Of a stretch of 64,000 bases of DNA, positions 40,169 through 50,466 are shown one piece after another. Source of the DNA: Diacronema lutheri (lineage: Eukaryota > Haptophyta > Pavlovophyceae > Pavlovales > Pavlovaceae); assembly GCA_019448385.1 (NCBI GenBank), contig JAGTXO010000006.1, positions 1,240,001 through 1,304,000 on the forward strand, written 5' to 3'. Every line of letters begins with the position of its first letter. Position 1 is the stretch's first letter. The notes beneath the pieces are model-generated. The model worked only from the letters and a program-made list of their open reading frames with translations, did no database searches and had not been told where the DNA came from. Made by a program: the position numbers and the translations under genes.

Positions 40169-41199
40169 ATGAACGCGCGGAACGTCGCGTTCGCCGCGGC
40201 GGCGGCCGTGGCCGCGGGCGTGGTGTACGTGATGGTGCACGAGCGGCGGCGTAAAGTGAAGAAGGAGCAGCAGCGTCGGGCGGAGCAGCCCATCCCCAAG
40301 GAGATGCTCATCGAGATCCTGCAGGAGGCGTCCGTCGAGGCGGCCAGGTTTGCTGAGCAGATCGGCGCATGGGTGGCCAAGATGCAGGGCGAGCACGGCC
40401 TGACGGAGGAGAACGCGCACGTGCTCCGCCAGGTGCGTTGTCGAATGCGCCAATTCGGCCGCCGCCGCCACTCGGCGCCACCCGCGGCGCGCGCGCGCCG
40501 AGCCGCACGCGCACCGCGCGCCACGCTACTCGCGCAGCAACGGTTCGAGTCCAAGCTGGACGAAGTGATCAACGGCATCCGCCAAAGGAAGGGCGCCTCG
40601 GAGAAGATGATGGACCTCGCCTTCCGCCAGCACATGGAAGACAAGGACGTGCAGGCTGCGCTCGGCACGATCCGCCGCCAGATGTGCGCCGCGATCGCCG
40701 CGCACGCCGCCGCCCGCCGCCGCGCGCTGCCACCCTCGGACGGCATCGCGGTGTTTGCCGCTGACGCGAGCGCACGCACGCGCCGTCACGCTCTGTTGCT
40801 CTCGCGCCGCCGCCGCGCAGCGCGCCCACGCTCTCGGGCCGAGGTGGCGCGAGCGGCTCGGGCTCGCAGCCGACCGCGCCGGTGCGCGTGCCGCCGAGCT
40901 TGACAAAGGACAAGCTCAAGGAGGTGATGGTCTTCAACGCGGTGCAGCTGGAGAAGGAACTCGCGCCGATCCGCAAGGAGCTCGCCGAGGCCAAGAAGAG
41001 CACGCCCAACGTCAAGATCAACCCGCAGGTGATTATTGACCTGCAGCAGAAAATCTCCGACGCCGTCCGCGCGCGCTTCGGCTTCTCGGACGAGCAGGTG
41101 ATGGCGGCCGTCGACAAGTTTGGCGCGAAGGAGGACCCGGGCTTCAAGGACGTCCTTGCGCGGATCACCAACACGCTCAACAACGCCCTCTCGACGTAG
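40169..41199 (+). CDS. N-terminally membrane-anchored coiled-coil protein, unknown
   Basis: Three exons, 40169-40432, 40538-40683 and 40821-41199, join in phase to give 262 residues. An N-terminal hydrophobic segment (NVAFAAAAAVAAGVVYVMV) followed by HERRRKVKKEQQRR indicates a signal anchor with the rest in the cytosol. The remainder is strongly helical (IPKEMLIEILQEASVEAARF, QRFESKLDEVINGIRQRKGA, VQLEKELAPIRKELAEAKKS). It ends in VMAAVDKFGAKEDPGFKDVL. The whole reads like a conserved but unnamed eukaryotic protein; I do not recognise it. Intron 2 runs from donor AT|GTGCGC to acceptor GCGCAG|CGCGCC and is needed to keep frame. Confidence 0.72.
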
Positions 41200-41438
41200 G
41201 GCGTCGAGCGATTGCGTTCCATTCCCCGTCTGCGCCTACCAAACGGCGGTGCGCTTGTACAACACATGAAGGGGGGGGGGGGGGGGGGGGAGGGGGAGGG
41301 GGGCACCCCCAGACTATTCAAGACCCCAAGGCTCCCGTTGACTGACCGGGCTCCCGTTGACAAACCGGGCTCCCGTTCACTGACCGACTCAGAGCGCCGT
41401 TCGCCGCGTCTCGCAGCCCGGCGAACAGACCGCGCGGC
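41200..41438. other. Convergent gap with G tract and 19-bp repeats
   Basis: Contains about 20 G at 41272-41291 and, at 41330-41386, three units of the 19-base GGCTCCCGTTGACTGACCG with small variations. Both lie between the stops of the anchored protein and the RING protein. Confidence 0.75.
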
Positions 41439-44430
41439 TCACGTGCGTGGCGGAGGCCGCGTTGGCGGTGTGGATGGCTGCATGTCCAACTCAGCCGCGC
41501 CGCTCACCAGCGACGACAGCCCGTTGAGGATCTCGGGGTCGGCGTCGTGGACCTGGACAATGCGCGCACCCTCGTACGCCACCCGCAGCACGCTGATGTG
41601 CACAACCTGGTCGATGTGCTGCCGGCACATCGGGCACAGTCTGCCCTTCTTCTTCAAACACCGCCGCGCGCACGCTAGGCACACACCACCGTGCCCGCAT
41701 TCGAGAAAGACCTGCGACGCGCGCGGGAGAGCAGAGCGTGGCGCGACGCGCGCCGGCGGCGTGTGGGGGCGTCGCGCTCGTCACTCGCGTGGCAATCGCG
41801 CTGGTGCCAGGCATTCTGCACGGCAGGCTTTGCTCGTCCCCATCCCTCCTCCCATCCCCCCCCCCCCCCCCTGTTCCAAGATGCGCGCGCACCGCGTCGC
41901 GGGGCCCCTCGCAGCAGATCCAGCACGAGTTCTCGTTGAGCTCGTCGTCGTCGTCGTCGTCATTTGGCGCGGGCTTCGCCACCGCGCGCTGCCCCGTCTC
42001 GCCTGGCGCCGAGCCGTCCGCCGCTGGCTCGAGGTCCAAGGCAGCGTCGACGGACGGTGGCGCGCTGCTGCCGACGGGTGGCGCGGCACTTGCATTGGTC
42101 GCGGTGCAACGTCTGCCCGACGAGCTCGGCGCGGCAGGCACGGGCGACGCGCCGCCGTGCGCGCCGTTCGCCTTGGTCAGCGCGGGCGGCGCAAGCGGCG
42201 GCGGGGCGGCTGCGGCAATCATGTTCAAGTCCACGAGCGTTGCTGAAACAATCTGCGCAGCGATCCGGCGCTTCAGGTCGACGAAGCGGTGCAGCTTCGT
42301 GAGGATCTCCGGGGGCACGGTGGGCGGGCCTGCAGGCTGCGCCCTGCCGATCGGCACGAAGCTCGGCCCGAATTCAAACTGGCCGTCCGGCAGCTCGTCG
42401 CGCGCGTCATCGCCGGCGCTGTCGGCAGCAGCCGCAGGCGAGCCCGTCGCCGCGGATGCGCCGGTGGCGCCGTTACCACCGCCGTTACCACCGCCGTTAC
42501 CACCGTCGGCAGCAGCCGCAGGCGCGCCCGTCTCCGCGGATGCGCCGGTGGCGCCGTTACCACCGCCCTCGACGCGCTCGAAGGCCACGACCGCGCTTTC
42601 GCCAGCGTTGAGCGCATCGCCACCTCCACCATGCGCCGTCGGCGGCGGAGCGGCTCGCTCAACGCCGCCGCCGCGCGTCGACGACCTTCGGGCGGCCGCG
42701 GTGTGCCTACCCGTAGCGCCACCGCTTGGCCCTCCGGCGACAGCGACGAGGGCTCGGCACGCTCCTGACGAAGCAGTGCGGTCCAACGGCGCGGCCGCGC
42801 TCGGCACGGCGGCGTCGGCTGCCGGGGCGCCGCTCGCGCCGTCGGCCGCGAACGCGGCGCCGATCGTCGCAGGGCCGGTGGCCGCGGCGCCGGCCGTCGC
42901 TTCGCCGGCCGTCGCGTCCGGTGTCGCGTCCGGTGGCTCGGCGGGCGCCGCGGCGAGTGGCGCGATCGCGAGCTCCATGCCGCCTGACTCGGTGTTGACC
43001 GCGGCGTCGATGCGCATCGCGCCCGGCTCGACGGGCGCGCGCGAGCCGGCAAAGCGTGGCGCGTGCTGTGTGCGCAACCACGCGCCCAGCTCCGACTGTA
43101 GTGCCTCATATTCGCTCAACATGGGCAGCGGGTCATCAAAGGCGAGTGCGTCGGCCGCCGGCGCATTGACCTCGGTCTTGCCGCCGCCCGGCGTGCCGCT
43201 GCCGCTGCCGCCGCCGCCGCGCACTTCGAGGTCGAGCGCAGCCGGCTCTGCGCCACGCGCGGCGGGCGCGCCGCGCTCAGGCGAGATGGTGGCGCCGGGG
43301 GGCAGCTTGGCGTGGTGGCCGTCAACTTTGGCGGCGGATGTGAGGAAGGACTGCAGCATCGCCATGTTCACGCGCTGGAAGAGCGTGCTCGACTGCTGCA
43401 CGAGGAATGGCGGCGCGAGCTGCGAGCTGACGGCCTCGAGGACGCCATCGCGCGGCTCGTCGTCGTCGTCGGGTCGTCCCGCCATAGCCGCGAGGTCATA
43501 TTCGACCACCTTGGGTAGGATGAAGGTGAAGGCGAGGTAGAACAAGAGGCCGCCGCCGTACGCCACGAGCAGCGGCACGATGATCGCCGCGTTGCTCACG
43601 CTCTCGTCGCCGTCGAGCCGGCGCGCGAGATTGAGTTGAAAGAGAAAGCAGGTCACCGTGACGTTGAGCAGCACGCCGAAGCAAATGAAAAAGAGCGCGC
43701 GCTGGCCGTTCTCGCGCGGCTCGCCGGTGACTAGCATGCCGATGCCGACGACTGCCGCCGCGAGCAGCACGACCGCGAGCAGCACGAAGAGGATCCACGT
43801 CGGCCAGAAGGTCGCCGCCCATGTCAGGTCGTTGAGGCCGTCGATTCGGCACGCAATCAGGAGCACGTAGACGTGCAGCGGGTTGACAGGCGAGCCAGGC
43901 CGCTTGGGCGGGGCGGAGGGCTCGGATGCGATCACCTTCTCCTTGCAAAAGTGCATCATGAAGCGCAGCAGCCCGTCCACGTAGAAGGGCGTGCAGATCA
44001 CACGCGCCGGCGTGTCGTCGTCTGGGTCGGAAAGCCTGCGCACGACGAGGTAGTAGAAGATGGACGAGCAGACGGCGCCCTTGGCGCGTAAAGCCTGACT
44101 GATGATCGCGTTGCGCCGCACCGCCGCCGGCGTGATGGGCTGCACCAGCCGGCCGATATCGTGCGCGCTCACCAGGATCGTCACGACGTCGTGCACCCAC
44201 TCTGGCGCAAATACGACCGCCCAGCTGACCGCCGTCCCGTTGAGGCGGAGGAGCATGAGCACGAGGAAGAGCATGATGAACTGAAGCTGCAGCACGTTCA
44301 CCGCGACCATCGCGTAGTGCGCGAGCCGACCCATCCCAAAGGGCGGCCCCGGACGCCACCGGCGCTCCTGCACTTCCATCTCTCTCTCCCCCCCCCCGCT
44401 TTCCTGCTTTTTAGGTTTTTGCCTCACCAT
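41439..44430 (-). CDS. TMEM185-like multispanning membrane protein with C-terminal RING finger
   Basis: Two exons, 44430-41893 and 41711-41439, join in phase 0 to give 936 residues. The N-terminal 350 residues hold several membrane helices (LQFIMLFLVLMLLRLNG, WILFVLLAVVLLAAAVVGIG, ALFFICFGVLLNVTVTCFLF). Repeated signatures such as RLNGTAVSWAVVFAPEWVHD recall TMEM185/FXR-associated proteins. A long Ala/Gly/Ser-rich cytosolic region follows. Joining the exons completes a RING: CWICCEGPRDA-VFLECGHGG, then CLACARRC and CPMCRQHI. Plants have the same fusion, thought to act as membrane E3 ubiquitin ligases. The intron contains a C tract and an AC-rich donor side. Its ATG is 49 bases from that of the divergent Tudor-PHD gene. 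Confidence 0.85.
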
Positions 44431-44479
44431 CCAAGCAGAAAGGAGAGGCCGGAGGTCTCACAGTTTGGGCAGAATTGGC
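44431..44479. promoter_or_regulatory. 49-bp bidirectional promoter (RING / Tudor-PHD)
   Basis: Only 49 bases separate the two ATGs. The T-rich element (CTTTTTAGGTTTTTGCCTCACC, 44408-44429) actually falls at the edge and inside the first codons of the RING frame. This suggests that the RING protein's true start may be one of the downstream ATGs, for example at MEVQERRW. Confidence 0.4.
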
Positions 44480-45304
44480 ATGTCGCAGCCCGCGGCCGAC
44501 GTCGGGCGCCTCGCGGTGGGCTGCCACGTGCAGGTGTACTGGCGCGAGTACGAAGACTGGCTGGACGCGGTTGTGAGGGTGCGCGCGCGCGGTGCATCAG
44601 CGGACGGCCCGCCTGGCCGATGCGCGCACGCGTTGCCCGGCCGGCTGCGCGTGGCTGATGCGCGCGCGCCGCGGCGCGCCGCGCGCATCTCGCGCACGCG
44701 CCTGCGTCTCGCAGTCGTACAGGGACTCACGCCACTACATCGTGTACGAGGACGGGCAGGAGGATGTGGGCATTATCGACGGGCGCAACCTGTGGCTTTT
44801 CGAGGACGACAAATGGACATCGATGCGGCTGCGCTGGAAGGACGAGGACGTCAACCGTGGGCTCAGCTACTCGTCGGCGTACAACAGGGTTGAGCCGGAG
44901 GCGCAGCGTGACACCGGCGACGGGAAGAAGCCGGCAGCGTCCGAGGCGAAGGACGACGCGCAGTCCGCGCCCGGCGTGCCCGTCACCGCCGACAACCCGG
45001 CCGGCGGCTTCATGATTGGCTGCGACATGTGCGGTACGGGTCGCTGCCGCGCGCCGGACCGCCGCGCGCCGGACCGCCGCGCGCGCACGCGCGCGTGCTG
45101 ACTCAGCGCTCGCGCTTTGCACGTGCTGCGCTCGCGGGCGTAGACAACTGGTACTACGGCTGGAACGTGGACATCACCGAGCACGAGGCAAAGGACATCA
45201 AAAAGTACATTTGCCCAAAGTGCGTGATCGACGCCGCGAGGAAACGGGGAGGCAAAGGGACAAACAAGCGGTTGCGTACGGTGGCGGCAAAGATCCAAAG
45301 CTGA
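44480..45304 (+). CDS. Small Tudor-PHD chromatin reader
   Basis: Three exons, 44480-44572, 44715-45033 and 45144-45304, join in phase to give 190 residues. Exons 1 and 2 form a Tudor-like barrel (LAVGCHVQVYWREYEDWLDA-VSYRDSRHYIVYEDGQED). An acidic linker (about residues 80-130) follows. The exon 2-3 join then creates a PHD-like zinc finger: IGCDMC-D-NWYYGWNVDITE, and YICPKC before a basic tail (AARKRGGKGTNKR). Tudor and PHD domains read methylated Lys or Arg on histones. The finger appears short: Cys/His ligands between CDMC and CPKC are fewer than the canonical eight, so it may be a degenerate or variant PHD. Nuclear location is inferred from the basic end. Confidence 0.78.
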
Positions 45305-45422
45305 CGCAGCGAGGAGGTTGTGGACGTCTTGTGACACAGCGGCGGGCATAGCGGGGCACTCGCCAGACCGGTTTTTAAAAATGAGCTGTTAGCTTGGGGC
45401 TCGCGCGCGCGAATCAAGCGCG

Positions 45423-46676
45423 ATGAGCGCCGCGGCGGTGCCCGGCGGCGTCTTGTTGCTTTGGCTCTCGATTGCAGGCAGGCCTTGCGCGGTGGCGGAC
45501 GGCGTCCGATTCTGCCCAGCGGGCCTCGGCTACATCGCGCGCGAATGCCCTCCAGCCCCGCCCCGCCGGCGCTTGCCGATACTACAGTGGCCGCTCCAGG
45601 CGCACACGGCCGAGACGCGCGTCCCGGAGCGGCTTACAGGCTCGTCATGCGCGACGATCGAGTGCGCCGGCGCCGCGGCGCTGACGCACATGCGCGACGT
45701 GTGCTTGCGCGGCAGCACCGTCTACCTCGTCTCCGGCGTGGCCGGCGCGCCCCTGCCACTCACGAACGCATCCTTCGGCCCGCGGCGATCGAGGCACGCG
45801 ACCCTTCAGCTGCGCGAGGTGCGTTCCTTCGCGGAGATCCCCGGGCCGCTCGTCTGGTTGCAGCACGCGTGGGTACTCGGCGCGAACCCAGTCCGCTATG
45901 GCGTGAACAACCTCTTCCACTCGGTGACGGAGGACATTGAGTGGCTCGCCAAGCTGGCGAGGTGTGGACGGCTGCGAGTCGGCGGCTCGTCGCGCTTGCT
46001 GCTGCTGCACGGCAAGGCGCTGCTGAACAACAGCACGCTCGGTCTGCTCTGGGACCTTGCGTCCGGCGGCGCGCGCGCCTACCACCTGCAGCAGGGCGGC
46101 GAAGACACCTTCTGCTTTCGGCTGGCCCACGCCGAGACGCACGGCTCGCCGGAGCAGCTGCGCGACGTGCGCGCCGCGTGCGCGCGCGCACGCGCGTGGG
46201 ACGAGACGGCATGGGAAGGCTGGCCGGCGGACAAGCGGGACGTCTTCAAGGGGTTCCCATCGATCGTCCACGCGGCGTTTGCCCGGCTCCGCCTTCCCGA
46301 ACCGCCCGAGCGCGCCGCGGACGGCAAGTGGGCGAGGCCACGTGTCACGATTGTACATAGGCTGCGCAACCGGCGGCTGCTCAACGTGCGCTACCTCGCC
46401 GTCCTGCTGCGCGACGCGGGGTACGACGTGACGGTCGGTGGGTTCGAATGCCTGCCCATGCACGAGCAGATCGCCATCGCTGCAAACTCGTCAACCCTCA
46501 TTGGCGTGCACGGCGCGGGCCTCTTGACGCGCTCGTTCTCGAGCTGCGCACAGCGCCGTGCACTGAGGAGGCGCACGGCGCGCATTACTACAGCATGCGC
46601 CGCCGGGGCCGCGTCGTGCCCGCCCCGCGCGACGCGGTCTTGCCCAACGGCACGTGCCCCTCGCCGTGGCGCGTGA
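45423..46676 (+). CDS. Second GT61 glycosyltransferase, apparently frame-broken
   Basis: A paralogue of the gene at 13481. It begins with a signal peptide (GGVLLLWLSIAGRPCAVADG) instead of a membrane anchor. GT61 marks are NNLFHSVTEDIEWLAKL, VTIVHRLRNRRLLNVRYLAV and NSSTLIGVHGAGLL. Right after HGAGLL the similarity leaves this frame. The expected continuation (DALVLELRTAPCTEEAHG, AVVDVAAVLRAVHELDPIA) is read in another frame from about 46527 to 46750. Compared with the first paralogue, about seven residues plus part of a codon are missing at the break. Either the gene has recently lost function at the C-terminus, or the sequence carries an indel error. No intron explains it. Confidence 0.75.
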   Translation: MSAAAVPGGVLLLWLSIAGRPCAVADGVRFCPAGLGYIARECPPAPPRRRLPILQWPLQAHTAETRVPERLTGSSCATIECAGAAALTHMRDVCLRGSTVYLVSGVAGAPLPLTNASFGPRRSRHATLQLREVRSFAEIPGPLVWLQHAWVLGANPVRYGVNNLFHSVTEDIEWLAKLARCGRLRVGGSSRLLLLHGKALLNNSTLGLLWDLASGGARAYHLQQGGEDTFCFRLAHAETHGSPEQLRDVRAACARARAWDETAWEGWPADKRDVFKGFPSIVHAAFARLRLPEPPERAADGKWARPRVTIVHRLRNRRLLNVRYLAVLLRDAGYDVTVGGFECLPMHEQIAIAANSSTLIGVHGAGLLTRSFSSCAQRRALRRRTARITTACAAGAASCPPRATRSCPTARAPRRGA

Positions 46677-47110
46677 ATGACCGTGAGAACGAAGCCGTGG
46701 TCGACGTTGCGGCCGTGCTCCGGGCTGTGCACGAGCTGGACCCGATCGCCTCGCGACCAGCCGACCTGCGCGGCGGGCATGGCGGACGGCGGCTCGCACG
46801 CCGCGGCAGCCCGTCTCGGCTGTCAGCCCGCCCGCCCGACACGCGCCAAGCGTTTCATCTTTTGCCATCCTCTGAGCCCGCGCCCGCCCGCCCGACGGTT
46901 GGCGCGTGGGCCTCCCGCGGCGGCGCGGCGCGGCGCGCCGGCGGCGACGGCGCCGCAGCCGAAGGACACGAGTTGCAGCCAGCCGCAGCGGGCCCGCCGC
47001 CGGCCCTCGCCTCGCGCAGGCACGTGGTGATGCGCGTTCTGTCCACCCGTCCTCGCGGTCGGCGCGCCATCGCGCGAGGCATAAGTCGTGACGGCCGCCG
47101 CGTGGCATGA

Positions 47111-49595
47111 TTCGCAGCGGACGGCGGCCGCGCGATCCGCTATGCGCGCCGCGCGGCCGCCGCGGCGGCGGAGCGCGAGGCGGCGGTGGCGGCCGACGCC
47201 GACGAGCGGTTCGAGCGGCAGCCCTCCGCCGCCCGGTTCGACGGCGGCGGTGGCGGCCGACGCCGGCGAGCGGTTCGAGCGGCAGCCCTCCGCCGCCCGG
47301 TTCGACGGCGACGGTGGCGGCGATGGCGGCGGCGGCGATCGCATCGAGGCGACCGCGCGACCGCGCGCCGGCGAGGCTGGCGCGCCCGGCGCGCCTGGCG
47401 CAGCGAGGTCCCTGGCGGCGTCGCTCGCGTCGCGCAGCACGGGCGATGCGCGCCGTGCACGCCGTCCGCACGCACGCGCCGCAGCCGCCTGCGCACGCAG
47501 CGGCGGCTGGGGTGGCAACGTCGGCGGCGACGTGTGCGGCGATTGTTTCGGCGGCGGCGGCGGCGTCCGTCGCAACGCCTGCGGCGGCGGCAACGCTGCC
47601 TGCGGCTGCGGCGATGGCGGCGTCGGTGCTGGCGCTGGCGGGGCCCCCGCGCACGGTGCGCCGACGCGCGCGACGGCGTCGCGCTTGCTGCGCTGGCTCG
47701 GCGCGCCACGCGCTGTGCTCGGTGCGATGGCGCGCGCCGCGGCCGTGTTGGCGCGCCGCGTGGTCGCAGCCGTTGCTGGCGTGCGCGCTGGCGCGGCGCT
47801 GCTGTGCGGCGCGGCGCCTCGCGCGCGCCGCACGGCTACGCCGCGAGCTTGCGGCCCGCCGACGCGCGACGTCGACGGCGGCCTGCGGCCCGCACCGTCC
47901 TGGCCGCGCACACGCTTTCGTCTGCGGCCGGCGGCTCGCGCCTCCGCGCCGCGCGGGCGCGCGCCCGCCGCTCGCACGCGCCGCACGCGCCGCGCAGAGG
48001 CCACGCGCGCGCGCTGCGCAACCCGCACAGCGACGCGCCGGCGTGCGCGCCGCGGCGCTCGGCGCCTGGTCGGTGCGCCGCCGCCGCGCGCGCGTGACCT
48101 CTGCGCGGCGCGCGCACGGCGCGTCCTCGACATCGCCGGCCACGCGGCGCGGAGCGCGCGCGCCTCGGCGCGCGCATCACGCGCCAGCGCACGCCGGGCC
48201 CATCATCGGGAGCCCTGCACGGCCGAGAGCGGCGACGGCGCGGGCGCCGACTGCGGCGGCACGGCGGCGCCTGGCACGGCGACAATGCGCGCAACCAGCG
48301 CGCGCGCGGCGCGCGCTGCAGCGGCGGTGGTCGGTGGCGACTCGCGTCTCGCGCGCCGCGCGATGGCAAGCGCCGCCGCCGCTGCCACCTCCATCGCCGG
48401 CGCTGCCGCCTCCACCGCCGCCGCCGCCGCCGTTGCCATCGGCGCGGCCGTCACGTCACCGGCGTTCGCCGCGGCGCGCGGCACGGCGGCCGCATGCGCC
48501 GCTGCCTGCGCCCGCCCCACCGCCGCGCAGGCGGCGGCGTCGCGCGCGCTCGGCGCGCTCGCGGCCGCGGTCGACGCGACGGAGCTGCGCCCGCCGCCGG
48601 CCTTTTGGCGCGCGGGCCGCGCCGCGGCGTACGCACCGCGTCCGCCGCCCCTCAACTCGGCGCGGCCGCGCTACAACCGGCGCGCGCGCGCACCGAGCCC
48701 TCCCGTCGCGGCCGCGCGGCGCAATCTCGCGCGCGCCGCGCGCGCCGAGCGTGCCAAGTTCGAGCGCGCGCCGAGCGCCGCGCGGCGCGCGCGGCGGCGT
48801 GCTCCACGCGCTGCGCGCGTCGCTCCCCGCGCACGCGCGCGCCGCGCTCGGCACGGACGCGGAGCTGCGCGCGGACATCGCCGCGTTCGCGCGCGCGTGC
48901 CGCGAGCTGCACAGCCTCACCGACGCCGAGGTGACGGCGCTCGCACGCCCGGACGGGCCGCCGCTGCCCGTGCGCGCGCCCGGACGGGCCGCCGCTGCCC
49001 GTGCGGCTCGCGTGCGCAGCGGGCGGTCGCGCGCGCGCTCGGCGTGACCGTGCTGCTCGACGTCGTGCCGCGCGGCGCCGACGCGCCCGGGCGGCTTGTG
49101 TGCGCCGCGCGTCGCCGCAGCGCCGCCGCGCGCACGCCACGCCCCCCCCCCCCCCCCCCCCCCGGCAGCCCGCCGCTATCGCACGCGCGCCTTTGCATAG
49201 CGGCGCGCGTTGGCCACACTTGGCCGGCGCGCGCGTGCACGGGCGGGCCGATCGGCGTTGCGCGCCTCCGCCCAGCGTGCCGCCGCTCCGGGCGCGGGGT
49301 GCCGCTCGACATGCACGCCCGCAAGCGGCTGGCCGCACAAGTGCCACGCGACGTCGTGGCCTGCCCCGCCGCCTCCGCCATCGGCGCGTGCGTCACGCGC
49401 GCGCGGCTTGGGCTCGCACGTCTGGCGCGCGCATGGCTCCGCGCCTCCGCCCCAACGGACAGGCCGGCGGCGGGCGCGTCTGCGGCCGGACGAGGTGGGC
49501 GCATGCGGCCGAGGCTCGACAGGCACTGTCGTACTGTACATTCCTCGAAGGGGGGTTGGGGGGTGGGTGGGGGGGGGGGGGGGGGGGGGGGGGAA

Positions 49596-49633
<38 letters not shown>

Positions 49634-49640
49634 CTGGGGG
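47111..49640 (+). CDS. Ala/Arg-rich region with at least one credible spliced gene, unknown function
   Basis: The stretch is over 80 percent GC by eye and open in most frames, so long frames prove little. One gene is credible on plus. A segment at 48790-48969 (HALRASLPAHARAALGTDAE, CRELHSLTDAEVTALARPDG) ends at a GTGCGC donor. A 50-base intron (48970-49019, acceptor GTGCGCAG) then joins in phase 0 to RAVARALGVTVLLDVVPRGA. Further likely exons are 48528-48680 (SRALGALAAAVDATELRPPP) and 49310-49500 (MHARKRLAAQVPRDVVACPA). Exon limits elsewhere cannot be set. No family recognised; a resemblance of the last segments to acyltransferase-like loops is too weak to name. Confidence 0.35.
47181..47308 (+). 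repeat. 64-bp tandem duplication
   Basis: The unit beginning CGGCGGTGGCGGCCGACGCC occurs at 47181 and again at 47245 with one or two differences. The 64-base period is not a multiple of three. Confidence 0.88.
48943..49004 (+). repeat. 31-bp tandem duplication overlapping a likely intron
   Basis: GGACGGGCCGCCGCTGCCCGTGCG starts at 48951 and again at 48982. The second copy falls almost wholly inside the proposed 50-base intron, so the intron may have arisen through this duplication, which doubled a GTGCG site. Confidence 0.75.
49143..49163 (+). repeat. C homopolymer
   Basis: About 20 consecutive C within the Ala/Arg-rich region. Confidence 0.85.
49549..49640 (+). repeat. Long G homopolymer tract
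   Basis: About 90 bases, mainly G with few interruptions (TGGGTG near the start, AAGAG in the middle). It lies 35 bases downstream of the HAD gene stop and is the longest mononucleotide tract in the window. The reported length may be inexact. Confidence 0.9.
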
Positions 49641-49674
49641 GGCAGCCCGGACTGTGCACGGCTTCGTGCGTGTA

Positions 49675-50424
49675 TCAGACAGGCAGATCCTGCCCGCCGT
49701 TGAGCTTCAAACGGCTGTTCACCTGGCGTGCGAGCGAGCATATCGCGTTGGTGAAGGACGAGCGGCCAAAGGAGCGTGAGCGCTGCTCAAGCCACACGGA
49801 GACCGCCGCAACCTCCGCCTCGCCCATTCCACCGCGGTGGTTGACGTGCACCACCTTTGCGCCCAGCTGCAGCACGGCGCGACAATTGTGCGCGTCGTCG
49901 TCCACGAAGATCACATCCTGCGCGGTGAGGTGCAACGGCTTGATCAGCTCGTGGCTGATGCATGCCGCCTTGGATGAGTTGTACCGGTGCACCTCATCCC
50001 GCCCGTACACGCGGTCGCCAAAGTGCTCCGTCCAACCGGCGGCGTGGAGCACCTGCTTGATGACGCCGGCCGAGTTGAACGACACAATCGCGAGCAGCAC
50101 ACCGCGCGAGATCGTGTCGATCATGAAGGCGGACAGCCGCTCGTAGCGCGTTGCGCCGCCAAATACCTCTTCCACAACGTCGCTCGTGTCCGCATCGAAG
50201 AAGCTCACCTCGCTCGCGGCGAGCGTCTGATCAAAATCAAGGATCGCGAGGTACTGCGAGCCCGTCTGACGGCCGAGCTGCGGATTCGGTACCGTGAACG
50301 AGGTCGAGCGCGCGGCGCGTAACCGGAATGACTGCGCTGGCAAGTCGCTGGGCCCTCGTTCCGCCGCCCCGCCGTGCGCGTCTGCCGCGGGGAACGCCGC
50401 GTCATCGCGCTCTCCCTGCGCCAT
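49675..50424 (-). CDS. HAD-superfamily hydrolase
   Basis: 249 residues, single exon. The catalytic motif I is LDFDQTLAASE with D63 and D65. Motif II is AIVSFNSAG (Ser in place of the common Thr/Ser position). Motif IV is DVIFVDDDAHNC with adjacent acidic residues for Mg2+. The cap region between motif I and II is short (DVVEEVFGGATRYERLSAF), as in C0/C1 phosphatases. The N-terminal 55 residues are polar and Ala-rich, without clear targeting. Substrate unknown; it is likely a phosphomonoesterase. The ATG was chosen as the first one not overlapping ATG7: the two divergent starts are only 42 bases apart. Confidence 0.82.
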   Translation of the reverse strand: MAQGERDDAAFPAADAHGGAAERGPSDLPAQSFRLRAARSTSFTVPNPQLGRQTGSQYLAILDFDQTLAASEVSFFDADTSDVVEEVFGGATRYERLSAFMIDTISRGVLLAIVSFNSAGVIKQVLHAAGWTEHFGDRVYGRDEVHRYNSSKAACISHELIKPLHLTAQDVIFVDDDAHNCRAVLQLGAKVVHVNHRGGMGEAEVAAVSVWLEQRSRSFGRSSFTNAICSLARQVNSRLKLNGGQDLPV

Positions 50425-50466
50425 TGGCGTTGTCCACAAACTGCCTTTTTGCAACCGCTGAGCAGG
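50425..50466. promoter_or_regulatory. 42-bp bidirectional promoter (HAD / ATG7)
   Basis: The shortest start-to-start distance in the window. It includes CTGCCTTTTTGCAACC, a form of the TTTTTGCC element, about 20 bases before the ATG7 start codon. Confidence 0.45.

Noticed and set aside
46491-48143. Long minus-strand open frame (about 550 codons) opposite the Ala/Arg-rich region
   Set aside because: Pure Arg/Ala/Pro composition, overlaps the GT61 3' part, no motif; a by-product of extreme GC content.
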